64,000 nucleotides of DNA from CALGLS01 sp964508085. GTDB taxonomy: Bacteria; Bacteroidota; Bacteroidia; Chitinophagales; Saprospiraceae. Of this stretch, positions 44,727 through 54,458 are shown one piece after another; position 1 is the stretch's first letter, and each line of letters begins with the position of its first letter. Both the position numbers and the translations under genes were made by a program. The notes beneath the pieces are model-generated. The model was not told the DNA's origin. It saw only the letters and a program-made list of their open reading frames with translations, and searched no databases. The stretch covers positions 1 through 64,000 of the forward strand of contig CAZDTI010000001.1 of assembly GCA_964508085.1 (NCBI GenBank), written 5' to 3'.

Positions 44727-47700
44727 ATGTCAAAATTTGAGAAGAGCAATGACTTGCTTAAACGATGGCGCAGTCGAAATAAAAATACTGGGGTAGAGAG
44801 GAAGGAAAAAGGGATAAACATTTCTTCAAAACCAACGGAATCACCAGCCCTACTATCCTCTGGGCAACAGCGACTGTGGTTTTTACAAGAACTATTCTCA
44901 GATAATCCTTTTTACCACTATGCCGACGTCTATACCTTAAAAGGAAAACTCAATGAAGCTATTTTAATTAAAAGCTTTGAGTTTGTTGTACAAAGACATT
45001 CGATCCTTAGAACTACCTTTCATTTTGAAGGAGAAAGCTGTACACAAAGAATCCACGAGAAAGCGGTTTTTGATTATGGCTTCATCGATTTAAGCCAAGA
45101 TTCAGAGGGCTCGAAAGAACAAAAATCAGATGCCCTCCTTAGAGAAAAAGCACAGGTTTTCTTCGACCTGACTGAGGGGCCACTCCTCCGAGTAACTCTG
45201 GTTAAAATGACGGAACTCAAACACAAGTTGGCAATCACCATGCACCATATTGTTACCGATAAATGGTCAATGAAAATTCTACGAGAAGAACTTGCTTTCG
45301 CTTACAATGAATTTTCTGATGGAAGAAAACCATCTCTGAATCCTCTTCCTTTTCAATACGAAGACTACGCGTACTGGCAACAAGGTAAAACCATTGACCC
45401 GCTACAAATAGCTTATTGGAGGGATAAGTTAAAGGACTGTAGTCCCAACATTAAATTGTTTCATCAAAACCAACCTAGAAAAGAAACAACTTACAAAGGA
45501 GCTTTCCTCAGCCAAAAATTCACACCGGACTTATCGGAAAAACTGAAAAATTTAAGCGCTAAAACGAATACAACTTTATTCGTTTTACTGCTCACTATTT
45601 ATAAGCTGTTACTTCACCGCTATTCCGGACAAGAGGACATCTTAGTTGGTACGCCATTTACAAATAGAAATCAAAGTGTCCTTGAAAAGCTAATTGGTTT
45701 CTTCAACGATACCTTAGTTCTTCGATCTGACTTCAGTGGAGAGCTTACCTTTACTGAATTATTAAAAGAGATTCGGCAAACTGTATTAGATGCTTTTACC
45801 AACAAAGATGTACCCTTCGAAACAATAGTCGATACTATAAAACCTGAGCGATACCTCAGCTCAAATCCATTATTTCAAGTCATGTTCTTATTCCATAAAG
45901 TCCCAGAAAATCCCAAAATGGGACAGGGAATAGAAATCGAATACGAACCCTTTGATATTGGCATTTGTAAATTTGATCTGACCTTATATATTGCTGAAGC
46001 TAAAGATCATATTTCAGCGACTATCGAGTACTCTTTGGACTTGTTTGATGAACCCACTATCCAAAGAATGCAAGGTCATTTTCTACATTTATTGGAACAA
46101 GTCATTGAAAACCCAAATCAGAAAATATCAGAACTTCAACTGATTACAGCAGCGGAAAGAAGCCAGCAATTAAAAAATTGGAACAGTACGCGAATCGAGA
46201 AATCTGAGGTCGTAGCCATTCATCATTTCTTTGAAAAGTATGCAAAAGCAACACCTGAGGCTACAGCATTAAAATTCTTAGATCAATCGTATTCTTACAA
46301 AGAGCTTGACGAAAAGGCCTCTTATATTGCAAAAGGATTGGTGGCTGCCGGTGTTGGCTCTAACATTCCTGTTGGGATATGTGCAGAAAGATCAATGGAA
46401 ATGATTGTAGGTGTACTGGCCATATTAAAAGCTGGAGGAGTTTATTTACCAATTGACCCCGAATATCCCTCCGAAAGGATCACCTTTATGCTGGAGCAAG
46501 CAGAAGTGCCTTTTGTACTAACGCAAGTAGACCAAACAGAGAATTTTCTAGACAACAATACAGAAATTCTTACATTCCAAGAATTGTATGACGCGGTTTA
46601 TGACGATAGTACTCTAGTAATTACTGAAGAAAATAAACCTTCAGATCTTGCATACATTATATACACTTCTGGAAGTGTTGGCAAACCAAAAGCAGTCGCT
46701 GTTAGCCATGAGAATATTGTGCATTCTACCAGCGCACGGTTTTCATATTACGATGATCAACCCAAGTCTTTTTTACTGTTATCTTCTTTTGCTTTTGATA
46801 GTTCGATGGTAGGTATTTTTTGGACACTCTGCTCTGGTGGAACTTTAGTTATTGCTGAGAAGAAAGTAGAACAGAATATGCAAGACTTGAGTAGCCTGTT
46901 TTCAAAGTATCAAACAACTCATACTTTATTACTACCTTCTCTATACGCATTGTTACTGGAGCAAGGTGTGAAAAAAGAGCTAGCAAGTTTAAACACAGTT
47001 ATTGTAGCTGGAGAAGAATGCACAAGTCGGTTGTGCAGCCATCATTTTGAGCGCCTTCCAGCGGTTAAACTCTACAATGAATATGGGCCAACAGAGGCAA
47101 GTGTCTGGTGTACTGCGCATCGAATAACTAAGGAAGATGTAGAGAGCCCCGTTCCTATAGGTCGCCCAATTCCTAATATGGAAATTTTTATCCTGGACAA
47201 AAATATGTCCTTAGTTCCCATTGGAGTTGTAGGAGAACTTTATGTAGGAGGCGTTGGTGTAACAAAAGGATATTTAAATAGGCCAGATTTGACAGAAGAG
47301 CGCTTTTTGAACCATCCTTTTAATAATGGAAGTAAGAATAAGGTATATAAAACAGGAGATTTAGCAGTCTATCGGCCTGATGGTCTTATTGACTTTTTAG
47401 GCCGTGTAGACCATCAGGTAAAAATTAGAGGACATCGAATTGAGTTGGCAGAAATTCAAAAAACAATGCTTTTACACCCTGCGATAGATGATGTTGTTGT
47501 AATGTTGTTAAAGCAAAAACAGGATCAAGGATATACCACAAAACGAATAGGAGCATATTATACTATAAATAAAGATTTGGAATCTAAGGAATTGAAAGGT
47601 TTCATTAAATCTCGTCTACCGGCTTACATGTTACCTGCGGCTTTTTTTCAACTTCCAAAGTTTCCGAAACTTCCGAATGGAAAATTAGACGTGAAAGCCC

Positions 47701-49415
47701 TTAATCAATTTCAAGAAAATGAAATAACAAGTGCAGATAGCTTTGTGGAAGCAAGAACTGATTTGGAACGAGACCTAACAAATATTTGGGAAGAAGTCTT
47801 GAATGTAAAACCAATAGGGATTTATGATAATTTCTTTGAAATAGGAGGAGACTCTATTCTTAGTATTCAGATTAACGGTAGAGCGAGAAAGAAAGGGATT
47901 CATATATCCCCTAATCTATTATTTGAAAATCAAACCATTGCATCACTTTCAAGTGCAATAACACTTAATGAAGAAAATCTTCTTCAAGAAAAAAAGGAAA
48001 AAGAATACCTCAGTGCTGTACCTGTTCTGACTCCTATACAACATTGGTATTTTGAAACTCACCGTAATGCACCAGCACATTGGAACTTGGGATTACGATT
48101 TCAACCTTCAACCAGTATTTCGACAGACTTATTAAAAATTGCGATCCAGAAACTGATAGAACGACACGATGCTTTACGCATGGCTTTTAACGTCGATGAG
48201 AATGGTATTTGGAAACCAATGCTGCTAGATGTTCAAGGAGAAAATGTCTTTAGTATAATAGAAATATCTGTAAAGGGAGAAAAAGACGCCAACAATATAA
48301 TTACAAGTCATATTCAAAAACAGAGTGAATCCTTTGCTCTTTCAGAAGGCAATTTATTTCAATGCGTTTATTTCAAATGTGAAAATGAATTAAAAGATCA
48401 AATATTACTTTTAGCACATCATCTTGTGTTGGATAATGTTTCTTGGAGTATAATTACACAGGATTTAGAAACATTACTCGACCAACTATCAAAGAAAGAA
48501 AAGCCCAAATTAACTCCTTCAACTATTCCCTATAGTTTATGGAGCAATAAACTGGTAAGCATTGCGAATTCGGGTAAGTTAACAGTGGATTATAATTATT
48601 GGAAAAAGACAGCGGCCTGCTCGACGGATGAATTCCCTACTGATTTTGAAAAGTCAATGCCAGTCCTTGAAAAAAGTATTAATTATAGTACTTTTCGACT
48701 AGAAGCTGATTATACAGAACTATTGTTACAAAAGGTGCCTAAGCATAAAAGTATCCGTATTAATGAATTGTTACTTTGTGGAATGATGATGGCTCTGAAA
48801 GATTGGAATAACATCAAGAGACTTCGTGTTGAAATGGAGGGTCATGGTAGAGAGTCACTTTTTGATGATTCTACCTTTTTTAGCTCTGTAGGCTGGTTTA
48901 CCGCTATATTTCCCGTCTTGCTGGAGTTAAACGAATCACTTGAAGTAGAGGATAATCTTAAACAGATTAAAGAGCAAGTTCGGAATGTTCCTAACAAGGG
49001 TATCACATATGGAATGCTTCGGTACCTAAGTGAATCTGAAGAAGTTCGAATGGATTTGTCTTGTACGACATCTGTTCTATTTAATTATTTAGGAGTGGAA
49101 AATGAATCAGGAAAGCGTATTTTAGGGAAGGGAAAAACAGTAGTAGAGGAGGCTCGCTCTCCATCAGGCGAAAGATACCATTGTCTTGAACTGAACATAA
49201 AAGTGCAAGATATGATTTTGGAAGTTAGTTGTGCTTACAGTAAAAGTCTATATCATCAAAATACAATTGATTCTTTCATGGATGAATATCAAAAGAATTT
49301 AATCAAATTGATTGACCATTGCATCTCTTCGGAAAAACAATCCTACACGCCTTCTGATTTTCCAGAGGCTGATATAAGCCAAGGTGATCTTGACGCTTTA
49401 CTTGGTCAGTTATAA
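44727..49415 (+). CDS. NRPS: C - A - PCP - epimerization
   Basis: 1562 residues. C domain about 50-480 with HHIVTDKW near 172. A domain about 500-990 with ATP loop YTSGSVGKPKA near 644 (the usual Thr of GSTG is Val). Pocket residues aligned to GrsA read D-S-V-L-I-A-E-V-W, which I cannot assign. Carrier domain has DNFFEIGGDSI near 1036-1046. The last ~470 residues are a full epimerization domain: PIQHWYFE, HHLVLDNVSW near 1230, EGHGRE near 1370, VGWFTAIFP near 1387 and FNYLG near 1451. The module should therefore add a residue and convert it to the D form. It follows hupE by 56 bp and is followed by the next NRPS after 5 bp. Confidence 0.93.
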   Translation: MSKFEKSNDLLKRWRSRNKNTGVERKEKGINISSKPTESPALLSSGQQRLWFLQELFSDNPFYHYADVYTLKGKLNEAILIKSFEFVVQRHSILRTTFHFEGESCTQRIHEKAVFDYGFIDLSQDSEGSKEQKSDALLREKAQVFFDLTEGPLLRVTLVKMTELKHKLAITMHHIVTDKWSMKILREELAFAYNEFSDGRKPSLNPLPFQYEDYAYWQQGKTIDPLQIAYWRDKLKDCSPNIKLFHQNQPRKETTYKGAFLSQKFTPDLSEKLKNLSAKTNTTLFVLLLTIYKLLLHRYSGQEDILVGTPFTNRNQSVLEKLIGFFNDTLVLRSDFSGELTFTELLKEIRQTVLDAFTNKDVPFETIVDTIKPERYLSSNPLFQVMFLFHKVPENPKMGQGIEIEYEPFDIGICKFDLTLYIAEAKDHISATIEYSLDLFDEPTIQRMQGHFLHLLEQVIENPNQKISELQLITAAERSQQLKNWNSTRIEKSEVVAIHHFFEKYAKATPEATALKFLDQSYSYKELDEKASYIAKGLVAAGVGSNIPVGICAERSMEMIVGVLAILKAGGVYLPIDPEYPSERITFMLEQAEVPFVLTQVDQTENFLDNNTEILTFQELYDAVYDDSTLVITEENKPSDLAYIIYTSGSVGKPKAVAVSHENIVHSTSARFSYYDDQPKSFLLLSSFAFDSSMVGIFWTLCSGGTLVIAEKKVEQNMQDLSSLFSKYQTTHTLLLPSLYALLLEQGVKKELASLNTVIVAGEECTSRLCSHHFERLPAVKLYNEYGPTEASVWCTAHRITKEDVESPVPIGRPIPNMEIFILDKNMSLVPIGVVGELYVGGVGVTKGYLNRPDLTEERFLNHPFNNGSKNKVYKTGDLAVYRPDGLIDFLGRVDHQVKIRGHRIELAEIQKTMLLHPAIDDVVVMLLKQKQDQGYTTKRIGAYYTINKDLESKELKGFIKSRLPAYMLPAAFFQLPKFPKLPNGKLDVKALNQFQENEITSADSFVEARTDLERDLTNIWEEVLNVKPIGIYDNFFEIGGDSILSIQINGRARKKGIHISPNLLFENQTIASLSSAITLNEENLLQEKKEKEYLSAVPVLTPIQHWYFETHRNAPAHWNLGLRFQPSTSISTDLLKIAIQKLIERHDALRMAFNVDENGIWKPMLLDVQGENVFSIIEISVKGEKDANNIITSHIQKQSESFALSEGNLFQCVYFKCENELKDQILLLAHHLVLDNVSWSIITQDLETLLDQLSKKEKPKLTPSTIPYSLWSNKLVSIANSGKLTVDYNYWKKTAACSTDEFPTDFEKSMPVLEKSINYSTFRLEADYTELLLQKVPKHKSIRINELLLCGMMMALKDWNNIKRLRVEMEGHGRESLFDDSTFFSSVGWFTAIFPVLLELNESLEVEDNLKQIKEQVRNVPNKGITYGMLRYLSESEEVRMDLSCTTSVLFNYLGVENESGKRILGKGKTVVEEARSPSGERYHCLELNIKVQDMILEVSCAYSKSLYHQNTIDSFMDEYQKNLIKLIDHCISSEKQSYTPSDFPEADISQGDLDALLGQL

Positions 49416-49420
49416 ATTAA

Positions 49421-51835
49421 ATGCAGATTATGAAAAGTGCAAAGATAGAAGCCATACTACCATTAAATTTTTTACAGCGAGCTTTACTCTTCCACAGTTT
49501 ATTGGGACAAAAAGATCAGGGGTTTCTCCATGTTACTTCCACATTCAAAGGAGTATTGAATAAAGATTTTTTTCAAAAGTCTTTGAATGAGATAGTTAGA
49601 CGACATGAGGTTTTACGTACTTCCATTCACTGGAAAGAAATTAAGAGTCCACTTCAGGTGGTACACCCTTCCGGAACGATCAAATGTATTTTCGAAGATT
49701 GGACAGATTTGGATAGTAAGGTACAAAATCAAAAGCTAATTGAGTTCAGGGAAGCTGACGAGAAGAAGGGCTTGGATTTATCAAAAAAACCAGTAACCAG
49801 AATCGTTATTTTTCAATTGAAATCAGAAGAGTATCTAATGTTGTGGACCTGTCACCACATCTTATTAGATGGCTGGTCTGCTTCTAATATTATTAAAGAC
49901 CTATTTGCATATTATGACGGATGGAGTAGGGGGGAAGCAGTAAAACTTAATCCAATACCAAAATATAAAGATTATCTGAAAGAATTGGATGGTTTTGATT
50001 TTAGTGCAAGCCAATCTTTTTGGTCTGAAACCATGGCAGATTTTAATTCGCCCACATTAATTAACAATGAGACTACAAATGTCTTAGATAGGAAACCTAA
50101 TCTAGAAAAGGAATCTGTAATTCTTGATGCCCCTAATTTTCAAATACTAAAAAAACTCGCCCGCCAGAATCGAGTCACATTGAATTCTTTAATTCAAGGA
50201 CTTTGGGCTTTATTACTCGCCAAACTCGCTCATCAACATGATGTCGTTTTTGGAACCACTGTTTCTATTCGATCAGATAAATTGAATAATGCTGAAGAGA
50301 TGGCGGGTCTTTTTGTAAATATGATTCCTGTGCGTGTCCAAGTAAAAGAGGATATACATTTATTTGAGTGGTTAAAGACAATTCAACAACAACAGCTTCA
50401 GATTCGAAATCACCATTACGTCTCTCTCGATCAAATCATTTCTTGGATGAATTGGCCTGGCTTCAAACCACTTTTTGATACCCTTCTTGTCGTCGAAAAC
50501 TTCCCATGGAAAAATATTCAAAGTGGTGGGATAGAAGTAATAGACTTTGAAGGGGGAATTACCTCCACTTACCCTTTAACCATTATGGTTAAACCACTCG
50601 AGGAACTTGAATTTACACTACTTTACGATACTAATTTAGTTGGAAAGGAATCTATAGATTGGATTTTGAAGAACATAATGGTTCAATTTACAGAAATCAT
50701 AAGAAATGGAGATTTAAAAGTTTCGTCTTTATTAGAGCAAATATCTCCTCCAACCTTCACAAATAAAGAAAAAGAGCCAAAGGTTAGTATGGAAATAAAT
50801 TCATTAAATTTCCGATCTGATTATTTGCCTCCGGAGAATAAACTGGAATTAGAATTAACTAAAATATGGGAAGAAATATTTGGCTTTTCCCCAATAGGAG
50901 TTAATGATAACTTCTTCGAAATAGGGGGTAAATCAATACTAGCAGTCCAATTATTTGCACAAATTGAGCGTAAATTAGGTTATAATCTTTCTCCAATTAC
51001 TTTATTACAACATACTAGTATAAAGGCTATTAGTACAATTATAAAGAGTGATAGTGCAGTGCTTCATTGGAAGTCATTGGTGCCTATCAATATTCAAGGA
51101 GAAAAGCCGCCACTCTTCTGCCTTCATGCAAAGGGCGGTCACGTATTTTTTTACAATGCTCTAGCGAAACATTTAGGAGACGATCAGCCCGTTTATGCTT
51201 TGCAACCAAAGGGATTAGATGGAGTGGAACCATTATATGAGAGTATCGAAGAAATGGCCACACATTATCTAACCGAAATTAAAACAATTCAGCCTAATGG
51301 TCCTTATGCTTTGTTGGCTACTTGCTTTAGCAATGCAGTGGGGCTTGAAATGGCGCAACAGCTTCATAACCAAGGAGAAAAAGTATCTATTTTGGCCATG
51401 GTCGATGCTTCTCCTGGAATATTACAAGAACACATCCCTGATCCCTTACCTAAGTGGAAAAGGGTAGTACAAGTCTTAAAAAAAGATGGTCTGGAATCGA
51501 CTGGTAAGAAGGTAATTCAAAAGCTGGAAAATTCTTTTAAAAAGAAGAGTGATGAGAAAAAATCGAAACAAGAATTGGCACTTATAAAAGTGCAAGAAAA
51601 ATTAGATTTCATTTTTAGAAAATATAGAAGAAAGGCATATGAAGGGAAAGTGACTTTAATTAGGAGTAGTGAGTTTGAGGAAAGGTCCGATAAAGTTTTT
51701 CATGTTGAAGAGTGGGAAGAAATCTCTACGCAGCCTTTAGAAATCATAGTTGTTCCAGGGCACCATCAAAGCCTATTTTTAGAACCAGAAGTCATAGGGC
51801 TAGCTAAAGGTTTAGCTCAATGCCTACCTAAATAA
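49421..51835 (+). CDS. NRPS terminal module lacking A domain: C - PCP - TE
   Basis: 804 residues. C domain about 1-440, HHILLDGW at 145-152. A linker leads directly to a carrier domain (VNDNFFEIGGKSILAVQLF, Ser near 505), with no adenylation domain between them. The thioesterase (about 545-804) has its nucleophile elbow as LLATCFSNAVGLEMAQQL, putting Cys (near 634) where most NRPS TEs have Ser in GxSxG. The acid is in AMVDASPG (near 660) and the base in PGHHQS (near 781). The last carrier must be loaded in trans, or the C domain passes the chain on otherwise. The upstream module ends in an E domain, so this C domain should prefer a D-configured donor. ATG at 49430 is an alternative start. Confidence 0.92.
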   Translation: MQIMKSAKIEAILPLNFLQRALLFHSLLGQKDQGFLHVTSTFKGVLNKDFFQKSLNEIVRRHEVLRTSIHWKEIKSPLQVVHPSGTIKCIFEDWTDLDSKVQNQKLIEFREADEKKGLDLSKKPVTRIVIFQLKSEEYLMLWTCHHILLDGWSASNIIKDLFAYYDGWSRGEAVKLNPIPKYKDYLKELDGFDFSASQSFWSETMADFNSPTLINNETTNVLDRKPNLEKESVILDAPNFQILKKLARQNRVTLNSLIQGLWALLLAKLAHQHDVVFGTTVSIRSDKLNNAEEMAGLFVNMIPVRVQVKEDIHLFEWLKTIQQQQLQIRNHHYVSLDQIISWMNWPGFKPLFDTLLVVENFPWKNIQSGGIEVIDFEGGITSTYPLTIMVKPLEELEFTLLYDTNLVGKESIDWILKNIMVQFTEIIRNGDLKVSSLLEQISPPTFTNKEKEPKVSMEINSLNFRSDYLPPENKLELELTKIWEEIFGFSPIGVNDNFFEIGGKSILAVQLFAQIERKLGYNLSPITLLQHTSIKAISTIIKSDSAVLHWKSLVPINIQGEKPPLFCLHAKGGHVFFYNALAKHLGDDQPVYALQPKGLDGVEPLYESIEEMATHYLTEIKTIQPNGPYALLATCFSNAVGLEMAQQLHNQGEKVSILAMVDASPGILQEHIPDPLPKWKRVVQVLKKDGLESTGKKVIQKLENSFKKKSDEKKSKQELALIKVQEKLDFIFRKYRRKAYEGKVTLIRSSEFEERSDKVFHVEEWEEISTQPLEIIVVPGHHQSLFLEPEVIGLAKGLAQCLPK

Positions 51836-51840
51836 GAAAA

Positions 51841-51867
51841 TGCTGAGTAATTAGGTATTACTCAGCA
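51841..51867 (-). terminator. Intrinsic terminator between convergent NRPS and dehydrogenase genes
   Basis: Perfect 10-bp stem TGCTGAGTAA / TTACTCAGCA with loop TTAGGTA. Read on the minus strand it is followed by TTTTCTTATTT, so it terminates the dehydrogenase transcript; on the plus strand the tail is weaker. Confidence 0.75.
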
Positions 51868-51896
51868 GAACTAGAATTTCATTGGTATAAAATCCT

Positions 51897-53249
51897 TTAT
51901 AATGAGAAGTAATCTGTTTCTTCGATTCGGCCTTTCATGACCCCTTTTATATCCATGATAAAACCATCGGCGGACATCATTTTGCGATAATCCATTTCCT
52001 CAAGTTGGTAGAATTCTTTGTGGCCAACAGCAATGACCACTGCGTCGAAATCCTTCTGAGAAAGGTCTGATAAATTGAAACCGTAAAGCGCTTTGGTTTC
52101 AACGGGACAAGCCAATGGGTCATGAATGAATACAGAGCCGCAGGTTTTTTGCAAATGGTTAGCGACATTCGCGGCTTTAGAATTCCTAATATCTGTTACA
52201 TCCTCTTTAAAGGTGACCCCCAGAATAAGAACCTTTGATTGACTTGGATTTTTGCCTCTGGCCTTCAACTCCTGAATAATTTTTTGTGTGATTTTCACAG
52301 GCATTCCGTCATTAACGGTACGGCTTGCGGAGATTAGTATGGGATTGTGGCCCACTCGAATGGCCTTTTGAATTAGGTAGTAAGGATCAACGCCAATGCA
52401 ATGTCCGCCTACTAAGCCGGGATAGAATTTTAGAAAATTCCATTTCGTACTTGCAGCCTCCAAAACATCTAATGTATTTACATCCAATTTTTCAAAGATC
52501 AGGGAAAGCTCATTCATTAGCGCTATGTTCATATCACGCTGTGTGTTTTCAACAATTTTTGCGGCCTCCGCCACTTTAATGGTTGGTGCCCTGTGTATCC
52601 CTGCTTTGATAATAGAAGAATATACCTCTGCAATGGTTCGTAAAGCTTCCTCATCAGAACCCGATACAATTTTTACGATCTTATCAATCGTATTGGTTTT
52701 ATCTCCTGGATTGATTCGTTCTGGTGAATACCCTACTTTGAAGTCAACGTTTAGTTTTAAACCAGAATGTTTTTCTAAAATAGGAATACATACTTCCTCT
52801 GTACATCCCGGATAAACCGTAGATTCAAAAACCACATAATCTCCTTTTTTCAATCCTTTTGCAATAGTAGAAGTAGCTGCTCTAAGGGCCGTCAAATCCG
52901 GTTGATTATAGACATCAATAGGTGTTGGAACGGCCACAATGTAAAATTGCGCTTCTGCTAGAACTTCGTGATCCCAGGTATACTTAATGTCTTTATGTTT
53001 GAACTGCCAATGCTCCATCTCTGCTGATGGATCTTCTCCTCTTTTGATCATTGCAACTCGTGCTTCATTGATGTCAAAACCAATAACAGAGAATTGACGT
53101 GCAAATTCAAGAGCCACTGGCAACCCGACATAGCCTAAGCCAACCACAGCTAAATTTGCCGTTTTGTTTTGTAAGGAATTGAATAAATCTTGATTTGCTG
53201 AAGCAAGAGAAGTGCTGTTGACTTGTTGTGTATTCGGACGCGAATTCAT
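51897..53249 (-). CDS. Nucleotide-sugar dehydrogenase (UDP-HexNAc dehydrogenase type)
   Basis: 450 residues. NAD-binding motif AVVGLGYVGLPVALEFARQ near 34-52, substrate Thr/Glu segment VVFESTVYPG, YSPERINPGD, and the catalytic-Cys motif GGHCIGVDPYYL near 275. The GVDPYYL ending is characteristic of the WbpA/TviB/WecC group acting on UDP-N-acetyl sugars rather than of UDP-glucose dehydrogenases. It makes a UDP-uronic acid for capsule or O-antigen. A 30-residue N-terminal extension (MNSRPNTQQVNSTSLASANQ) is extra. A second, truncated dehydrogenase of a related type begins at 63726. Confidence 0.9.
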   Translation of the reverse strand: MNSRPNTQQVNSTSLASANQDLFNSLQNKTANLAVVGLGYVGLPVALEFARQFSVIGFDINEARVAMIKRGEDPSAEMEHWQFKHKDIKYTWDHEVLAEAQFYIVAVPTPIDVYNQPDLTALRAATSTIAKGLKKGDYVVFESTVYPGCTEEVCIPILEKHSGLKLNVDFKVGYSPERINPGDKTNTIDKIVKIVSGSDEEALRTIAEVYSSIIKAGIHRAPTIKVAEAAKIVENTQRDMNIALMNELSLIFEKLDVNTLDVLEAASTKWNFLKFYPGLVGGHCIGVDPYYLIQKAIRVGHNPILISASRTVNDGMPVKITQKIIQELKARGKNPSQSKVLILGVTFKEDVTDIRNSKAANVANHLQKTCGSVFIHDPLACPVETKALYGFNLSDLSQKDFDAVVIAVGHKEFYQLEEMDYRKMMSADGFIMDIKGVMKGRIEETDYFSL

Positions 53250-53442
53250 GATAATTTCTAGTTTACGTTAATAAGGAAATCTCCATTCAGAAAGAATGAA
53301 GGACTTAGCCGAGGGGCTTGAAGGTGGGGTGATTCCTAAAGAAATATTTGTGTTTTATGAATCGGTATGGAGAGCTATTATACAGTTAGGCAAAAAGAGT
53401 TCCAGTTTTAAAAAATTGAAATAAATGCAACTCGCTGAAACG

Positions 53443-54282
53443 CTACGAAGCATTTTTCTTCTTATGAACCAATTCAAAAACAGCAGTAAATGCATCATAC
53501 TGGGACTTCACTTTAGTATCGCTTCTTCTATCAAAACTATATCTGGAGTTGAAAATAGGAATGGTGTGTAATTGGTATCCTTTTTTACGAGCTAGCAATG
53601 GTAGTAACACATCTACACCCCATTTTAATTTGTAGTTTTTAACGACCTGATACGTCAATACTTCTTCAAGAATATGAAGTGGGTAAAGCTGGGTACCTCC
53701 TGAGACAGGGTCATAATTTTCAAGTCCTAGCTTTTTCTTTAAATAGTTATCCGTTCGCTTCTTCCTTGCTTGTTCGTAGAAAGTCATTACTTTTTCGTTG
53801 GGAATAATTCTAATACCAACTAAAACAGTTGATTCGAAGCAGAAGTCAGGGGAGGATATGGTATCGAAAAATTTGGAAAGTACTTCTTGGTGAGAGAAAT
53901 CATGATCCATATCTAGCTTTATGACCATGCTTGGTTTTTTGGAAACGGCTAGTTTGAAAAGTTTCAACATCGTTTGGGCTGTGCCAATATTCTGTTCATT
54001 TTCTATAAGATAGATTGGATACTTAATATTAAAATATAGTTTTAGGTATTTCATAATCTCCTCTGAAGTATTATCCGTACTTCCATCGTTAACCAATAGT
54101 ATTTGGCAATAATACTGGGAGTACTTTTCCAGAGTCGCTGTGATATTGGACAGAATTTCGTGAACATTGTCTTCTTCGTTAAAAACAGGAATTACAATGT
54201 TTATAGTAGCAAGGTTTTCAATAGTATGCACAGAATCTATTTGATTAGTTACAGAAAAAATACTGCATTTGCAGAAATGCAA
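53443..54282 (-). CDS. Family 2 glycosyltransferase
   Basis: Up to 279 residues. GT-A fold marks: INIVIPVFNEEDNVHEIL, LLVNDGSTDNTSEEI, NIGTAQTMLKLFKLA and the metal-binding region VIKLDMDHDFSH, resembling DPM1/GtrB-type polyprenyl-phosphate sugar transferases. No C-terminal membrane helices are present. The long form starts at a TTG. A GTG at 54229-54231 gives VHTIENLATINIVIPVF, a more typical N-terminus, and is a realistic alternative. Probably belongs to the surrounding polysaccharide locus. Confidence 0.8.
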   Translation of the reverse strand: MHFCKCSIFSVTNQIDSVHTIENLATINIVIPVFNEEDNVHEILSNITATLEKYSQYYCQILLVNDGSTDNTSEEIMKYLKLYFNIKYPIYLIENEQNIGTAQTMLKLFKLAVSKKPSMVIKLDMDHDFSHQEVLSKFFDTISSPDFCFESTVLVGIRIIPNEKVMTFYEQARKKRTDNYLKKKLGLENYDPVSGGTQLYPLHILEEVLTYQVVKNYKLKWGVDVLLPLLARKKGYQLHTIPIFNSRYSFDRRSDTKVKSQYDAFTAVFELVHKKKNAS

Positions 54283-54458
54283 AGTTTGTACCCTTTTGGG
54301 TCTAGGTGATATTGAACTTTAAGAGTAATAAAGCTATTCGGAGAAAGAAGGTTAAAGTTCCAGATTACATTATGATTATCTATAATAAGTGTTAATTTTG
54401 TTGAAAAATTTGGAAAACTCAATCAATATTGAGTACATTTGTTGCTCAATATCAAACA

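Noticed and set aside
27086..51835. MbtH-like protein and phosphopantetheinyl transferase within the cluster
   Set aside because: Looked for short genes between the NRPS genes; none fits. They would have to be encoded elsewhere.
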